Origin: Haloplasma contractile
GTDB taxonomy: Bacteria > Bacillota_I > Bacilli_A > Haloplasmatales > Haloplasmataceae
Direction: 5' to 3'
Length of the DNA stretch: 64,000 nt
Assembly: GCA_016841945.1 (NCBI GenBank)
Contig: JAENYC010000008.1
Coordinates: 49,678-113,677, forward strand
Positions within the stretch are counted from its first letter, which is position 1. Each line of letters begins with the position of its first letter. A program made the translations under genes and the position numbers. The notes under the pieces are model-generated. The model ran no database searches and was not told the origin of the DNA. It worked only from the letters and a program-made list of their open reading frames with translations. Shown here piece after piece: positions 1 to 10,782 of the stretch.

Positions 1-1032
1 ACTTGTGACATCTATTTTAAAATGATGTTGATCAAATATTTGTTTTACTATAGCAAGTCCCAAACCACTACCACCAAGATTTCTTGAACGAGAAGGATCA
101 ACACAATAAAAGGGTTCAAAAATATTATCTAAATCTTTATTTGGAATCCCTATCCCTGTATCTTTAATTATTATTTTTTTATTTTTACATATAATTGATA
201 TTTTACCATTTTCATGATTATATCGTATCGCATTGTGAATGATATTAAAAAAAGCTCTTTTTATTAAGGATTTATTTCCTTTTATTTCTATATCGCCCTC
301 TATTATCACTTTAATGTTTTTATCTAAGATTTCCTTCTTTAAATCAGTATCCATGATATTTAAATCACTAAACATAAACTTTGTATATTGTTCATTTGTT
401 CCAATATTCATCATCAACATATCGTTTACTAATTCAGACATTCTCTCCATATATAGCTTAGTCACCTTTATGACCTCTTGATAATCTTCTATACGAGGTT
501 TTTTATCAAGTTCCATAACTTCAATATTGGTAAGTATTGTTGCTATTGGTGTTTTTAATTCATGTGCAGCACTTTGTACAAATCTTTTCTGTCTTTCAAA
601 TGACACGTTTAGTTTATCTAACATATGATTAAAAGAAGTAGCAAGTTTTGATATCTCATCATTGCTTTTAGGGATAGGAATGGGGTTGGATAAGTCATTA
701 ACATCAATCTTTTCAATCGTTGCACTAAGGTCATGGACTGGCTTTAATGCTTTTTTTGTTATAAACCAAGCTGATATAAAACCAATTAGGATAATCCCTA
801 ACATAAATAGTATATTTTGAATTATAAAACGATTGATTGTCATATCATAAAGTTGATTAAGGGTATTCGCCTGTGCTGTCAATTGATTATCTTTCAGTAG
901 TTGATTAAAGGATTCATTAAAAGATATGTTTGCATTAATAACAATGAAACTTGTTAATAATGTACTAACAATCGATATCATAATGGCACTCATAATGGTT
1001 ACACGTGTTCTAAGTGATATCTTATTCCACAT
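1..1032 (-). CDS. Sensor histidine kinase (HAMP, HisKA, HATPase), C-terminus cut by window edge
   Basis: Reading the minus strand from an ATG at 1032 gives 344 codons without a stop, running off the left edge. Seen: a transmembrane segment near residues 11-32, a short extracellular loop, a second one near 70-92, a HAMP region, and the H-box SAAHELKTP with the phospho-acceptor His near 157. The N-box is NIIHNAIRYN, followed by G1 DTGIGIP, the F-box FEPFY and the G2 box GGSGLGLAIV. Only about ten residues should be missing. The start overlaps the response-regulator gene by 11 bp, so the two are translationally coupled. It is a membrane kinase that phosphorylates that regulator; the signal is unknown. 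Confidence 0.93.
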   Translation of the reverse strand, partial: MWNKISLRTRVTIMSAIMISIVSTLLTSFIVINANISFNESFNQLLKDNQLTAQANTLNQLYDMTINRFIIQNILFMLGIILIGFISAWFITKKALKPVHDLSATIEKIDVNDLSNPIPIPKSNDEISKLATSFNHMLDKLNVSFERQKRFVQSAAHELKTPIATILTNIEVMELDKKPRIEDYQEVIKVTKLYMERMSELVNDMLMMNIGTNEQYTKFMFSDLNIMDTDLKKEILDKNIKVIIEGDIEIKGNKSLIKRAFFNIIHNAIRYNHENGKISIICKNKKIIIKDTGIGIPNKDLDNIFEPFYCVDPSRSRNLGGSGLGLAIVKQIFDQHHFKIDVTS

Positions 1033-1675
1033 AATATCCTTGTCCCCTTTCATTTTTTATTAGATGCGTTGGTAATTTTTTTCTCAATGAGTAAATATGT
1101 ACTTTGAATGCATTGGTAAATAAATTGACATCACTGCTCCAAACATGTTCAATTAATTCTTCTCCGCTTACAATCCTTCCTTTGTTCATCATTAAATATT
1201 CCAAAATACCATATTCTTTCTTTGTTAAATTAATTTCATCGTCCTTATAATACACCTTTTTTAAAGCCGTATCAATTTTAATATCATCGACCGTCATCAA
1301 TGTATCCTTTAGTGAATAGTCACGTCTTATTAACGCTCTTATTCTTGCTTCTAACTCTTTAAAATGAAAGGGTTTAGCTAAGTAATCATTCGCACCTAAA
1401 TCCAAACCGTTTATTTTATCTTCAACCTCTCCTCTAGCTGATAAAATAATAATTATTATCTCTTTACTATCTTTTCTAATTAATTTTAAAACATCCATTC
1501 CATCTATTTTAGGAAGATTTAAATCTAAGACAATCACATTGTATTTTGAACTATAATACAACTCAATTGCTTCTTCCCCATCTGATGCAACATCAACCGC
1601 ATATCCCATTTTCATTAAACCTTTTTTCAACGCTTTTTGTAATGATATTTCATCTTCTATAATTAAAATCTTCAT
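1022..1675 (-). CDS. OmpR/PhoB-family response regulator
   Basis: 217 residues, usual for the family. The N-terminal receiver has the acidic pair E7/D8, phospho-acceptor D51 in VLDLNLP, a conserved Ser in ILSAR and Lys in LAKPF. The C-terminal winged helix ends with the typical VRGxGY-like segment (here NERGQGYYVE). The gene is preceded by TAGGAGGATATC, a strong ribosome binding site. It is the first gene of a two-gene operon with the kinase. An 11-bp-period direct repeat upstream suggests autoregulation. Target genes cannot be told from the sequence. Confidence 0.95.
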   Translation of the reverse strand: MKILIIEDEISLQKALKKGLMKMGYAVDVASDGEEAIELYYSSKYNVIVLDLNLPKIDGMDVLKLIRKDSKEIIIIILSARGEVEDKINGLDLGANDYLAKPFHFKELEARIRALIRRDYSLKDTLMTVDDIKIDTALKKVYYKDDEINLTKKEYGILEYLMMNKGRIVSGEELIEHVWSSDVNLFTNAFKVHIYSLRKKLPTHLIKNERGQGYYVE

Positions 1676-1703
1676 GATATCCTCCTATAAATGTACTACC
1701 TCT

Positions 1704-1740
1704 ATCATAATTTATTTACAGTTAAGATTTAGTTAAGATT
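1704..1740 (-). promoter_or_regulatory. Direct-repeat operator and -10 box upstream of the response regulator
   Basis: On the plus strand AGTTAAGATT occurs at 1720-1729 and again at 1731-1740, an exact period of 11 bp. On the minus strand a -10-like TATGAT (1704-1709) lies 10 bp downstream, and no good -35 box is visible. Direct repeats with about 11 bp spacing covering the -35 are the usual binding pattern of PhoB/OmpR-type regulators. Autoregulation is inferred. Confidence 0.45.
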
Positions 1741-1794
1741 ACTTTTATTTTTATTATCCCTTTTTATAATATTACTATTATCAATTTAATAATG

Positions 1795-1824
1795 CAAAAA
1801 GCAGCTCTTCTGAGTTGCTTTTTG
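1795..1824. terminator. Hairpin terminator in a 380-bp non-coding gap
   Basis: Thirteen paired bases (one G-T) around the loop TTCT, with A-rich and T-rich stem ends (CAAAAAGCA / TGCTTTTTG). The tract 1676-2055 otherwise holds only the regulator promoter. I see no open reading frame or known RNA in 1829-2055. It probably ends transcripts arriving from the gene at 2056-2946. Confidence 0.6.
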
Positions 1825-2055
1825 TATATATTTATTTAATTTTCTATATAAATTGCTTTGATGATTAAATCTGAAGTAACACTATTAAAGGTTTAATCCC
1901 ATCCAGCAAAAATATAACAGTATATATCATATATGGATGTTTTCAATATTTGTAATTCCAGATAAATTATCTCTTTCAAAATGCCCAATCTTCTATAAAC
2001 GTTACATTACTTGGTTTATACTTAATTACTTATATAATAATTATAGAAAACTTTT

Positions 2056-2946
2056 TTATATATGAAACTTCTTCATCAAATATTGATGTATTTTATATCG
2101 ATTATTAAAATACATGAGAAAAAGAGTAAATGGTATTAATACCATTAGTACAATATAGGACCATTTTAAGGTAATTTGTTGGTATAAATAACTTTGGATT
2201 AGTATATCAACACCAAGACATAGAATACTGGTATTAATAGAAAGCGTCGCAACAATCACATACCAGTTATAAATATAAGTTTTTATAAATAAATAAGAAA
2301 TAACCGCTAGAATAAAGACCAACCCATTAATAGGAAGTGCTAATCTTGAAAAACCAGAATGATGACCAAGTCCTAATGTAACAAATAGCACAAAAATTGC
2401 GGTAGCGAATAAATCAACTGATAATTTTATGATAAAACCTTTAATTTTATTTAAAAATATAGAAGATAAATATACCCACAATAAGAGGATGGATAAGGTT
2501 ACATAGTACGACCATGAGATTTCTTTATTTATTAAAAGATTTAACAATAAAAAATAAATACAAAGTACAATGGTATCAAATGTGATATACCAATAGATGC
2601 TTTTATTCAACTTCATAAAAGGTAAACTAACCGTTAGGATAAATAGAATAATTGATATAATAGGAATAATTGACCAATCAATATTAAAACCTATTGAAAT
2701 ATCAATAATTATTAAAGTAATAATAGCAGTAATAGAAGAGAACAGTAATACAAAAGAGGTAATGCCCATTTTATTATGTTTTTCTTTCTTTTTCATTTTC
2801 TCTTTTATCTTTTTAGGTTCACCTTTTACTTCCTCAAAAGATAATTGATTTATTTCTTCATCCTTTAAGATAATGGTATCGCAAAGTGGACAAATTCTAT
2901 TCTTACTTTCATCAATTAAAACACCACAATTCATACAATATTTCAT
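2056..2946 (-). CDS. Zinc-ribbon multi-pass membrane protein (DUF6320-like)
   Basis: 296 residues. The N-terminus has a zinc ribbon with C4-x2-C7 and C19-x2-C22, followed by a Lys/Glu-rich stretch (about 30-58). About eight hydrophobic segments follow, to residue 280. This layout matches what I recall as DUF6320 membrane proteins; the family name is from memory. Its ATG overlaps the stop of the condensation-like gene by 4 bp (ATGA), so the two proteins are probably made and used together. A role in anchoring or export for the partner enzyme is inference. Biochemical function is unknown. Confidence 0.7.
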   Translation of the reverse strand: MKYCMNCGVLIDESKNRICPLCDTIILKDEEINQLSFEEVKGEPKKIKEKMKKKEKHNKMGITSFVLLFSSITAIITLIIIDISIGFNIDWSIIPIISIILFILTVSLPFMKLNKSIYWYITFDTIVLCIYFLLLNLLINKEISWSYYVTLSILLLWVYLSSIFLNKIKGFIIKLSVDLFATAIFVLFVTLGLGHHSGFSRLALPINGLVFILAVISYLFIKTYIYNWYVIVATLSINTSILCLGVDILIQSYLYQQITLKWSYIVLMVLIPFTLFLMYFNNRYKIHQYLMKKFHI

Positions 2947-4232
2947 CTATCATCACCACCATGATTTTCTATTTGAACCTTTACACCTAATTTTACTAGT
3001 TTTCTAAAGAACTTTTTTTCAACCCTTGCTTTTTTAATATTTCTTCCAAATGAAATATAAATCTTATCTTTATATCCAGATACAGCGTATGCCCCTTTTG
3101 TTAGAGGACATGGACCTAATATAAAATCAATCCGTTTAACATGGTTTTCAATCGATTCTGGCAAGATAATTCGACCAATATTTGAGATTGTACCAGTAAA
3201 AGTATCTGCTCCTACTGCTTTATATATTAACGGTGTCACTATGTTTTTGAGAAATAACGGTAAACATCTAACAAATAGAGATTTCTCTGTTTTAAAGTTT
3301 TGTACCATAAGACTCAATAAATTATCAATATCTGTTTTTTCTTCAAAATAATTTCTAACAAAATCTATGATTTCATCAAAGGAATCATCTTTATTTGGTT
3401 TTAAACACGGCGTAATATATAAAGAAAAATTTCTCATGCTTTCGCTTTTTAACCGTCTCCTCATGTTAATAGGTACTTGAATCGCGACAGGTTTTCTTTT
3501 TCTCTTTCTTTTTATTTGTTCATTTTGAATTTCTAACATGATTTCTAAATAAATCGCAGTTAAAAACACCGTAATACTAGCATCATACTTTTTAGCTGTT
3601 TTATATAAAAGATTTGAGTCTATTACACCATAAGTTACAATTAATTGATTTCTCCCGATTAATCGATCTTTTATATGAAACACACCCTTTGTGATAGGGA
3701 TTTTCTTTCCATGACTTTTTAAATGTTTTTTACCCATTAAACTATGAGAATCTTCATATTCTTTATCATTCACTTCTGTATGAATATCTTTAATCCAATC
3801 ATTAATTGAGACTTCATAATTCTCAAGTTTTAAATATTCATATACAATGGTATTTAAGAAGATTAAACAAGCAGTCCCATCTCCTAAAATATGATTGAAC
3901 TCAACGGATATTTTATTATCAATATATAGCACTCTAAATAGATAGCCATTATTCTCTTCTTTAATCATTCTTCTACAGGGAGTACTATTATCTTCATGTA
4001 CGACTAATGGTTTATGATTTTCTTCTAAATAGTACCAAAAAAAGCCTGTCTTTAACGTTACCTTATAATAAGGAAATCTTGTTATGACATTCTGAAGTGC
4101 GCTTAATAAAACATCTTTTCTAATTTTAATATTTAAAGTCACACTAAAACGAAAGACAGTCGTGATATAGTCTGATTCTATTAAAGGGTATATTTTAGCA
4201 GCGTTATCAAGTTTCATCCATTCATCTTTCAT
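2943..4232 (-). CDS. Condensation / alcohol-acetyltransferase-like enzyme
   Basis: About 429 residues from an ATG at 4232, chosen because AGGAGA lies 8 bp upstream; a TTG 6 codons earlier overlaps that site. It shows the acyltransferase motif HxxxDG (NHILGDGTA, near residue 112), the mark of CoA-dependent acyltransferase/condensation folds. The DFxxG-type region is not obvious. The C-terminal SNIGRIILP and SFGRNI segments also resemble alcohol acetyltransferases. The gene is translationally coupled to the zinc-ribbon membrane protein. Acyl donor and acceptor are unknown; surface lipid or glycan acylation is only a guess. Confidence 0.72.
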   Translation of the reverse strand: MKDEWMKLDNAAKIYPLIESDYITTVFRFSVTLNIKIRKDVLLSALQNVITRFPYYKVTLKTGFFWYYLEENHKPLVVHEDNSTPCRRMIKEENNGYLFRVLYIDNKISVEFNHILGDGTACLIFLNTIVYEYLKLENYEVSINDWIKDIHTEVNDKEYEDSHSLMGKKHLKSHGKKIPITKGVFHIKDRLIGRNQLIVTYGVIDSNLLYKTAKKYDASITVFLTAIYLEIMLEIQNEQIKRKRKRKPVAIQVPINMRRRLKSESMRNFSLYITPCLKPNKDDSFDEIIDFVRNYFEEKTDIDNLLSLMVQNFKTEKSLFVRCLPLFLKNIVTPLIYKAVGADTFTGTISNIGRIILPESIENHVKRIDFILGPCPLTKGAYAVSGYKDKIYISFGRNIKKARVEKKFFRKLVKLGVKVQIENHGGDDR

Positions 4233-4259
4233 AGTTTGTCTCCTTGTCAAAAAATGTAA

Positions 4260-4291
4260 AAGTCTTTGATTCTATTATAAAACAAAGACTT
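4260..4291 (-). terminator. Terminator of the pyr operon
   Basis: The stem AAGTCTTTG / CAAAGACTT lies just beyond the pyrE stop, followed on the minus strand by a T-rich tract. The loop contains TTATAATAG, which could act as a -10 box for the downstream condensation-like gene. Confidence 0.65.
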
Positions 4292-4299
4292 AAAAAAAT

Positions 4300-4932
4300 C
4301 TATATATTAATCCATTGTTCATCATTTGGATTTTTTTTCCAATGTATTAATTTATTTAATTCATCATCATCTATATAATTATTGTCTAATGCGACTTGTA
4401 TTAAAGTATCATAATCAGTTAACGATTGATAAATAAGGTGTTGACTGTTAAAATTTTTTCTTGCACTTTCTAAATTATAAGAAAAAATTGACAAAACTCC
4501 TAAAACATTTAATCCTTTCTCTTTTAATGTCTTGACTACATTTAAGGATGATTGACCTGTTGAAATGAGATCCTCAATCACAATGACTTGTTGTCCTTCT
4601 ATAATGACTCCTTCAATTAAATTCTTTTTTCCATGTAATTTAGTACGCGTTCTGACATAACCCATAGGTAAATCCAATATATCAGCAACAATTGCTGCAT
4701 GGGCAATTCCCGCTGTAGCAGTACCGATGATTAATTCCGCTTTTGGATAGTGTTTTCTAATCATATGAGCCAATTCCTGTTCAATTTGTTTACGTATATA
4801 GGGATAGGATAATGTTAACCGATTATCACAATAAATGGGTGATTTGATACCTGATGACCACGTATAAGGTTTTTTAGTGTTTAATGTTACCGCGTTAATA
4901 TCTAATAAATATTCAGCTATTTTTTGTTTCAT
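4300..4932 (-). CDS. pyrE: Orotate phosphoribosyltransferase
   Basis: 210 residues, normal length. It converts orotate plus PRPP to OMP in UMP synthesis. The PRPP-binding motif VIVIEDLISTGQSS lies near residue 116, and the N-terminal segment NTKKPYTWSSGIKSPIY is typical of the substrate-binding strand. It is the last gene of pyrBCKDFE, 4 bp after pyrF, and is followed by a terminator. Confidence 0.96.
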   Translation of the reverse strand: MKQKIAEYLLDINAVTLNTKKPYTWSSGIKSPIYCDNRLTLSYPYIRKQIEQELAHMIRKHYPKAELIIGTATAGIAHAAIVADILDLPMGYVRTRTKLHGKKNLIEGVIIEGQQVIVIEDLISTGQSSLNVVKTLKEKGLNVLGVLSIFSYNLESARKNFNSQHLIYQSLTDYDTLIQVALDNNYIDDDELNKLIHWKKNPNDEQWINI

Positions 4933-4936
4933 TTAT

Positions 4937-5641
4937 TCACTTCCTTAAAAAACTCATTTTAATTTTTCTATAAACTTCAAAAGGATTTCTTGCTTTTGTG
5001 ATAGACCGCCCCACTACTATATAATCCGAATTTAATTGATAAGCTAGTGCTGGGGTCGCAACACGAGCTTGATCATTTTTATGTTCTTTTTCTAAACGAA
5101 TTCCTGGTGTGACTTTTAAAAACTTATCACCAAATGTTTGATGAATAATAGGTGCTTCTAATACTGAACAGACAACACCATCAAGTCCCGCTTGATAAGC
5201 ATTTTTTGCATAATGTAATATAACATGTTCTATGTTATCTTTTATCAAGAGTTCATTGTTTAACATCCTATCCGATGAAGAGGTTAGATGTGTGACGGCT
5301 ATACATTTGGGCCTTATTTTATGAGCGCCTTCATTTAATCCATCTATTGCAGCCTTCATCATTTGAATGCCACCTAGTGCCTGTACATTAACTAAATCTA
5401 CTCCTAATTGCGCTATATTTTTCATCGCTTTTTTTACTGTGCTTGGTATATCATGAAGTTTTAAATCTAAAAATATTTTATACCCTCTTTGTTTTAATGG
5501 TCTAATAATTGATGGACCTTCTTTATAAAACAATTCCATTCCAACTTTCACATATAAGGGTTCATCTTGAAACAAATCGATAAATTTCAATGTTTCTTTT
5601 TCATTAGCAAAATCTAATGCGATTATCACTTCTCTTTTCAT
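4937..5641 (-). CDS. pyrF: Orotidine 5'-phosphate decarboxylase
   Basis: 234 residues. The catalytic motif DLKLHDIPSTV holds D59, K61 and D64. The C-terminal phosphate-binding segment DYIVVGRSIT is present. It makes UMP from OMP. The gene sits between pyrD and pyrE with very short gaps and has AAAGGAGACAAT directly before the ATG. Confidence 0.97.
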   Translation of the reverse strand: MKREVIIALDFANEKETLKFIDLFQDEPLYVKVGMELFYKEGPSIIRPLKQRGYKIFLDLKLHDIPSTVKKAMKNIAQLGVDLVNVQALGGIQMMKAAIDGLNEGAHKIRPKCIAVTHLTSSSDRMLNNELLIKDNIEHVILHYAKNAYQAGLDGVVCSVLEAPIIHQTFGDKFLKVTPGIRLEKEHKNDQARVATPALAYQLNSDYIVVGRSITKARNPFEVYRKIKMSFLRK

Positions 5642-5652
5642 ATTGTCTCCTT

Positions 5653-7331
<1,679 letters not shown>

Positions 7332-7332
7332 C

Positions 7333-8610
7333 TTACCCATCCTTTGTTTTATATACTATATGACCATTTACCATTGTTAAATTGATTAATCCATTACATG
7401 TAAATCCTTCAAATGGTGAGTTTTTCCCCTTTGAAAAAAATTTATCAGTATGAATCTTAAAGGTTTGATTTAAATCAACAATTGTTATATCAGCATCTTC
7501 TCCTACTTCTAAGATACCCGCCTTTAATCCAAATAATTGAGCTGGTCTAAACGTTAAATGATGTATTAGTTGATTTAATGTGATTATTTTTTTTAATACC
7601 AAATGGGTATATAAAAGGGGAAAACAGGTTTCTAGTCCAACAATTCCAAATGGTGCTTCTATAAATCCTCTCTTTTTTTCTGTTTGACTATGTGGCGCAT
7701 GATCAGTAGCGATAATATCAATTGTTCCATCTTTTAAACCCTCTATTAAAGCCATTTGATCATCTTTACTTCTTAAGGGAGGATTCATTTTATAATTTGC
7801 ATTTTTAATATTTACATCATCATCACATAAGATTAAATGATGTGGGGTGACTTCACAGGAAACATTTACCCCTTTTGTTTTAGCTTCTCGAACTAAAACA
7901 ACCGATTCCTTCGTACTAATATGACAGATATGATATTGACAATTCGTCATTTCAGCTAATTTTATGTCCCGTTTAACTTGTTGATATTCTGAGCGACTTG
8001 ATATTCCCTTGATACCTAAGCGCTCGCTAATAGCGCCCTCATGCATCACACCATCTTTAGATAAATGCTCATCTTCACAATGAGCAATAACCATTTTATT
8101 GAAAGATTTCGCACATTTCATGGCTTCTTTCATGATACTATCCGATTGAACACCTTTTCCATCATCGGAAAATCCAACAACACCTGTATCAGACATTGCT
8201 TTAAAATTAACTAATTCTAAACCCTGTTCTTTCTTTGTGATGGCGCTATAAAGTAGCACCTTTACAATTGCTTCATCTAACAAACGTTTCTTGACTTTAT
8301 TCACGATTTCTACACTATCAATAACAGGGCTTGTATTTGGCATAGCAGCGATGGTTGTAAAACCACCTTTCGCTGCTGCTTTAGTTCCACTTTTTATTGT
8401 TTCTTTGTGAGAAAAACCAGGTTCCCTTAAATGTACATGCATGTCAATAAAACCGGGCGTGACAATTTTATTTTTAGCATCGATTAACTGATAATGATTT
8501 TTATATTCTATGTTTGATTTGATTTTTATAATTTTATTGTCTTTAATTAAGACATCTAAATATTTAAATTGATTTTTCCTGTAAACAAGTCCATTCTTTA
8601 TTAAAATCAT
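7333..8610 (-). CDS. pyrC: Dihydroorotase
   Basis: 425 residues, class I size. The metal-binding H58-x-H60 lies in GFIDMHVHLREPG. Further metal ligands are in VIAHCEDE and CHISTKES, and the catalytic Asp is in IIATDHAPHS. It closes carbamoyl-aspartate to dihydroorotate. The start overlaps the end of pyrB by 47 bp, longer than usual, but GGGAG 9 bp before the ATG and the standard MILIKNGxV opening support it. Confidence 0.96.
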   Translation of the reverse strand: MILIKNGLVYRKNQFKYLDVLIKDNKIIKIKSNIEYKNHYQLIDAKNKIVTPGFIDMHVHLREPGFSHKETIKSGTKAAAKGGFTTIAAMPNTSPVIDSVEIVNKVKKRLLDEAIVKVLLYSAITKKEQGLELVNFKAMSDTGVVGFSDDGKGVQSDSIMKEAMKCAKSFNKMVIAHCEDEHLSKDGVMHEGAISERLGIKGISSRSEYQQVKRDIKLAEMTNCQYHICHISTKESVVLVREAKTKGVNVSCEVTPHHLILCDDDVNIKNANYKMNPPLRSKDDQMALIEGLKDGTIDIIATDHAPHSQTEKKRGFIEAPFGIVGLETCFPLLYTHLVLKKIITLNQLIHHLTFRPAQLFGLKAGILEVGEDADITIVDLNQTFKIHTDKFFSKGKNSPFEGFTCNGLINLTMVNGHIVYKTKDG

Positions 8611-9481
8611 TTAAGATACTCCCTTCAAAGGCTCTATGAATTAATGCCATACGGACATAAACCCCATTTTTCATCTGTTTAAAAATACGAGATTTTTCAC
8701 TTTCAATCAAATCTCCATCTATTTCAATTCCTCTGTTTACAGGCGCAGGATGCATGATAATGGCATGTTCCTTTAATTGATTATATCTTTTTTTATTTAA
8801 ACCAAATAATTGAAGATACTCTTCTTTTGAAATATCTAATTGTTTTTGATGACGTTCAAATTGAACTCTCAACAACATGACAATATCTACTTCATGAATA
8901 ACATCATCTAAATCCACATAGTGATATTCTTTATTTTGTAGTTTATCTGGCGCACAACAATAGACTGTCATACCAAGCCGTTTCATAATATCAATATTTG
9001 TATTTGCTACTCGTGAATGTGCAATGTCCCCAATTATGGCAACCTTCAACCCTTCAAATTGACCAAATTCTTGATGAATGGTTAATAAATCTAGTAAAGA
9101 CTGGGTTGGATGATTCCCACTACCATCTCCACCATTAATAATAGGAACATCAATTTCTTTCAATGCTTCATAATAATTATTTTGACTATGTCTAATAATA
9201 ATTAAATCTGCATATTGTGAAAATGTCTTGACCGTATCATATAAGGATTCTCCCTTTTGAATACTTGATGTATTCTTATTAAAAGAAATAACTTTACATC
9301 CCAAACGATGTTCAGCTGCTTCAAATGAATATTGTGTTCTTGTACTTGGTTCAAAGAATAAATTGGCAACAACTTTGTTCCCATAAAAGGTGATTTTGTC
9401 CTCAATAAAAACTTCTGCAGAATGAATAATTTCTAACACTTCTCTTTCAGATAAATCTTTAAGGTTAAATAAATGTCTCAT
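8564..9481 (-). CDS. pyrB: Aspartate carbamoyltransferase catalytic subunit
   Basis: 305 residues. The carbamoyl-phosphate loop FEPSTRTQYSFE holds S46-T47-R48-T49. HSQNN and HPAPVNRG are also present. No regulatory subunit (pyrI) is found, as in Bacillus-type enzymes. It is the first gene of the operon, directly behind the attenuator, with AAGGAG 8 bp before the ATG. Neither carA nor carB lies in this window, so carbamoyl phosphate must be supplied from elsewhere. Confidence 0.97.
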   Translation of the reverse strand: MRHLFNLKDLSEREVLEIIHSAEVFIEDKITFYGNKVVANLFFEPSTRTQYSFEAAEHRLGCKVISFNKNTSSIQKGESLYDTVKTFSQYADLIIIRHSQNNYYEALKEIDVPIINGGDGSGNHPTQSLLDLLTIHQEFGQFEGLKVAIIGDIAHSRVANTNIDIMKRLGMTVYCCAPDKLQNKEYHYVDLDDVIHEVDIVMLLRVQFERHQKQLDISKEEYLQLFGLNKKRYNQLKEHAIIMHPAPVNRGIEIDGDLIESEKSRIFKQMKNGVYVRMALIHRAFEGSILNDFNKEWTCLQEKSI

Positions 9482-9704
9482 TGTTTCATCTCCTTATCAA
9501 TACAAGAAAAGAGCACCCGAAAGGCACTCTTCTTAATACTTAAGTACCTTATTAGACTCACAGGACTAATTTAAAGGGGGTCTTTAATGTATTATTTAAT
9601 CTTATATTAAAAAATCTCTCAAGCGACAAGCTGAGAGAAATCATGCAAAAAAATCAACATAACCTTTCTTCTCAGCCTCTCTGGACTGAATTAAAGATGT
9701 TCTA
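9482..9704 (-). promoter_or_regulatory. PyrR-type transcription attenuator leader of the pyr operon
   Basis: The minus strand of 9671-9687 reads AGTCCAGAGAGGCTGAG, which matches the conserved PyrR-binding loop of Bacillus pyr leaders. It is flanked by complementary CTTT/AAAG and TCA/TGA arms. Further on there is a second hairpin (CTCTCA / TTGAGAG, near 9618-9641), an ATTAG/CTAAT pair, and an intrinsic terminator at 9505-9531. In the known mechanism, UMP-bound PyrR stabilises the first hairpin and the terminator forms. pyrR itself is not in the window. Confidence 0.88.
9505..9531 (-). terminator. Attenuator terminator before pyrB
   Basis: Stem AAGAGTGCC / GGGTGCTCTT (with G-T pairs), a short TTTC loop, then TTTTCTTG on the minus strand, 24 bp before the pyrB ATG. 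Confidence 0.85.
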
Positions 9705-9710
9705 CAAAAA

Positions 9711-9739
9711 ATATTACATGAGATATAGGATAAAGTCAA
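9711..9739 (-). promoter_or_regulatory. pyr operon promoter
   Basis: On the minus strand TTGACT (9734-9739) and TAATAT (9711-9716) are separated by exactly 17 bp. Transcription would start near 9704, just ahead of the PyrR-binding hairpin. Strong sigma-A consensus. Confidence 0.85.
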
Positions 9740-9755
9740 TATTTTTTTTTATTTT

Positions 9756-10754
9756 TTAATTTAAAGCTAAATCACCTTTTTTTATCCATTTTTTATATCT
9801 GAAATAGTAATCTAATATAAACACCATGATAATAGGTAAAATAAAATGTAGGATTATAATCACATAAAATGTATTCAATGAGTATCCCATCACATCTAAG
9901 GTTCTAAGTTGACCGACTAAACCAGATGTCCCCATTCCACTTCCATATGAATCAGTTTTTATTTTAAAAATCAATGTTGAAATTGGACCAAGAATGGCAG
10001 ATGTGATAATCGTTGGTAACCAAATAATGGGCTTTTTCAATATATTTTTAAACTGTAACATGGAAGTTCCAATCCCAATAGATATAATTTCACCAATATT
10101 GTTATCCTTTCGAGACATCACCGCAAAACCAATCATTTGTACAGAACAACCTACTAATGCAGCCCCTCCTGCAATATCTGATAATCCGATAGTCAAGGCG
10201 ATAGCAGCACTAGATATGGGCGCAGTAAGGGCCATCCCCATTATGACAGAAATGATAAGACCCATTATAAACGGTTGATAAGAAGTAGCACTTTGAATAA
10301 AATCACCGAGTGCATCCATCGCATTATCAATTGGTCCACCAATTAAACTTGCAACACCAAAAGCAATCAAGGCTGAGATAAATGGAATAATGATAATATC
10401 AAATGGTGTCTTTTTGCGCATTATTAAACGTAATCCTTCAATCGAAGCAATAGTTGTTAAATAAGCTGTCATTGGATCATTATTTATTTTTACCGCGATT
10501 CCACCAGATACAGCACCCGCAATCAGTGGTAACCCTGATAATCCTAAGCTCCATGCAACCCCTAATCCTATTCCTATTCCCATATAACCCTTTAAGATAT
10601 CAAATAAATGATTTAACGCTTCTATTCCTAATATTGTTCCAATTTGATCAATAATTACCCCTATGATTAAAGTGGCAAATAAACCAAGTGCCATTCCATT
10701 AAATGTTTTAATAAAGTAATTTAGTATTTTTTTTCCAATAGTTTTTGTTTCCAT
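9756..10754 (-). CDS. PTS_EIIC_2-type membrane protein (putative PTS IIC)
   Basis: 332 residues, about nine hydrophobic segments rich in glycine (GYMGIGIGLGVAWSLGLSG, GMALTAPISSAAIALTIGLS). This resembles the stand-alone PTS EIIC type 2 family, a lone membrane component without IIA or IIB domains. No PTS phosphorylation site or partner gene lies nearby, so the substrate is unknown. It is divergent from galE, with 164 bp between them, and a galactose link is possible. It is separated from pyr by the strong pyr promoter. GAGGAT precedes the ATG. Confidence 0.78.
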   Translation of the reverse strand: METKTIGKKILNYFIKTFNGMALGLFATLIIGVIIDQIGTILGIEALNHLFDILKGYMGIGIGLGVAWSLGLSGLPLIAGAVSGGIAVKINNDPMTAYLTTIASIEGLRLIMRKKTPFDIIIIPFISALIAFGVASLIGGPIDNAMDALGDFIQSATSYQPFIMGLIISVIMGMALTAPISSAAIALTIGLSDIAGGAALVGCSVQMIGFAVMSRKDNNIGEIISIGIGTSMLQFKNILKKPIIWLPTIITSAILGPISTLIFKIKTDSYGSGMGTSGLVGQLRTLDVMGYSLNTFYVIIILHFILPIIMVFILDYYFRYKKWIKKGDLALN

Positions 10755-10782
10755 TCGAATCCTCTTTTATCTTTTTTTTATA

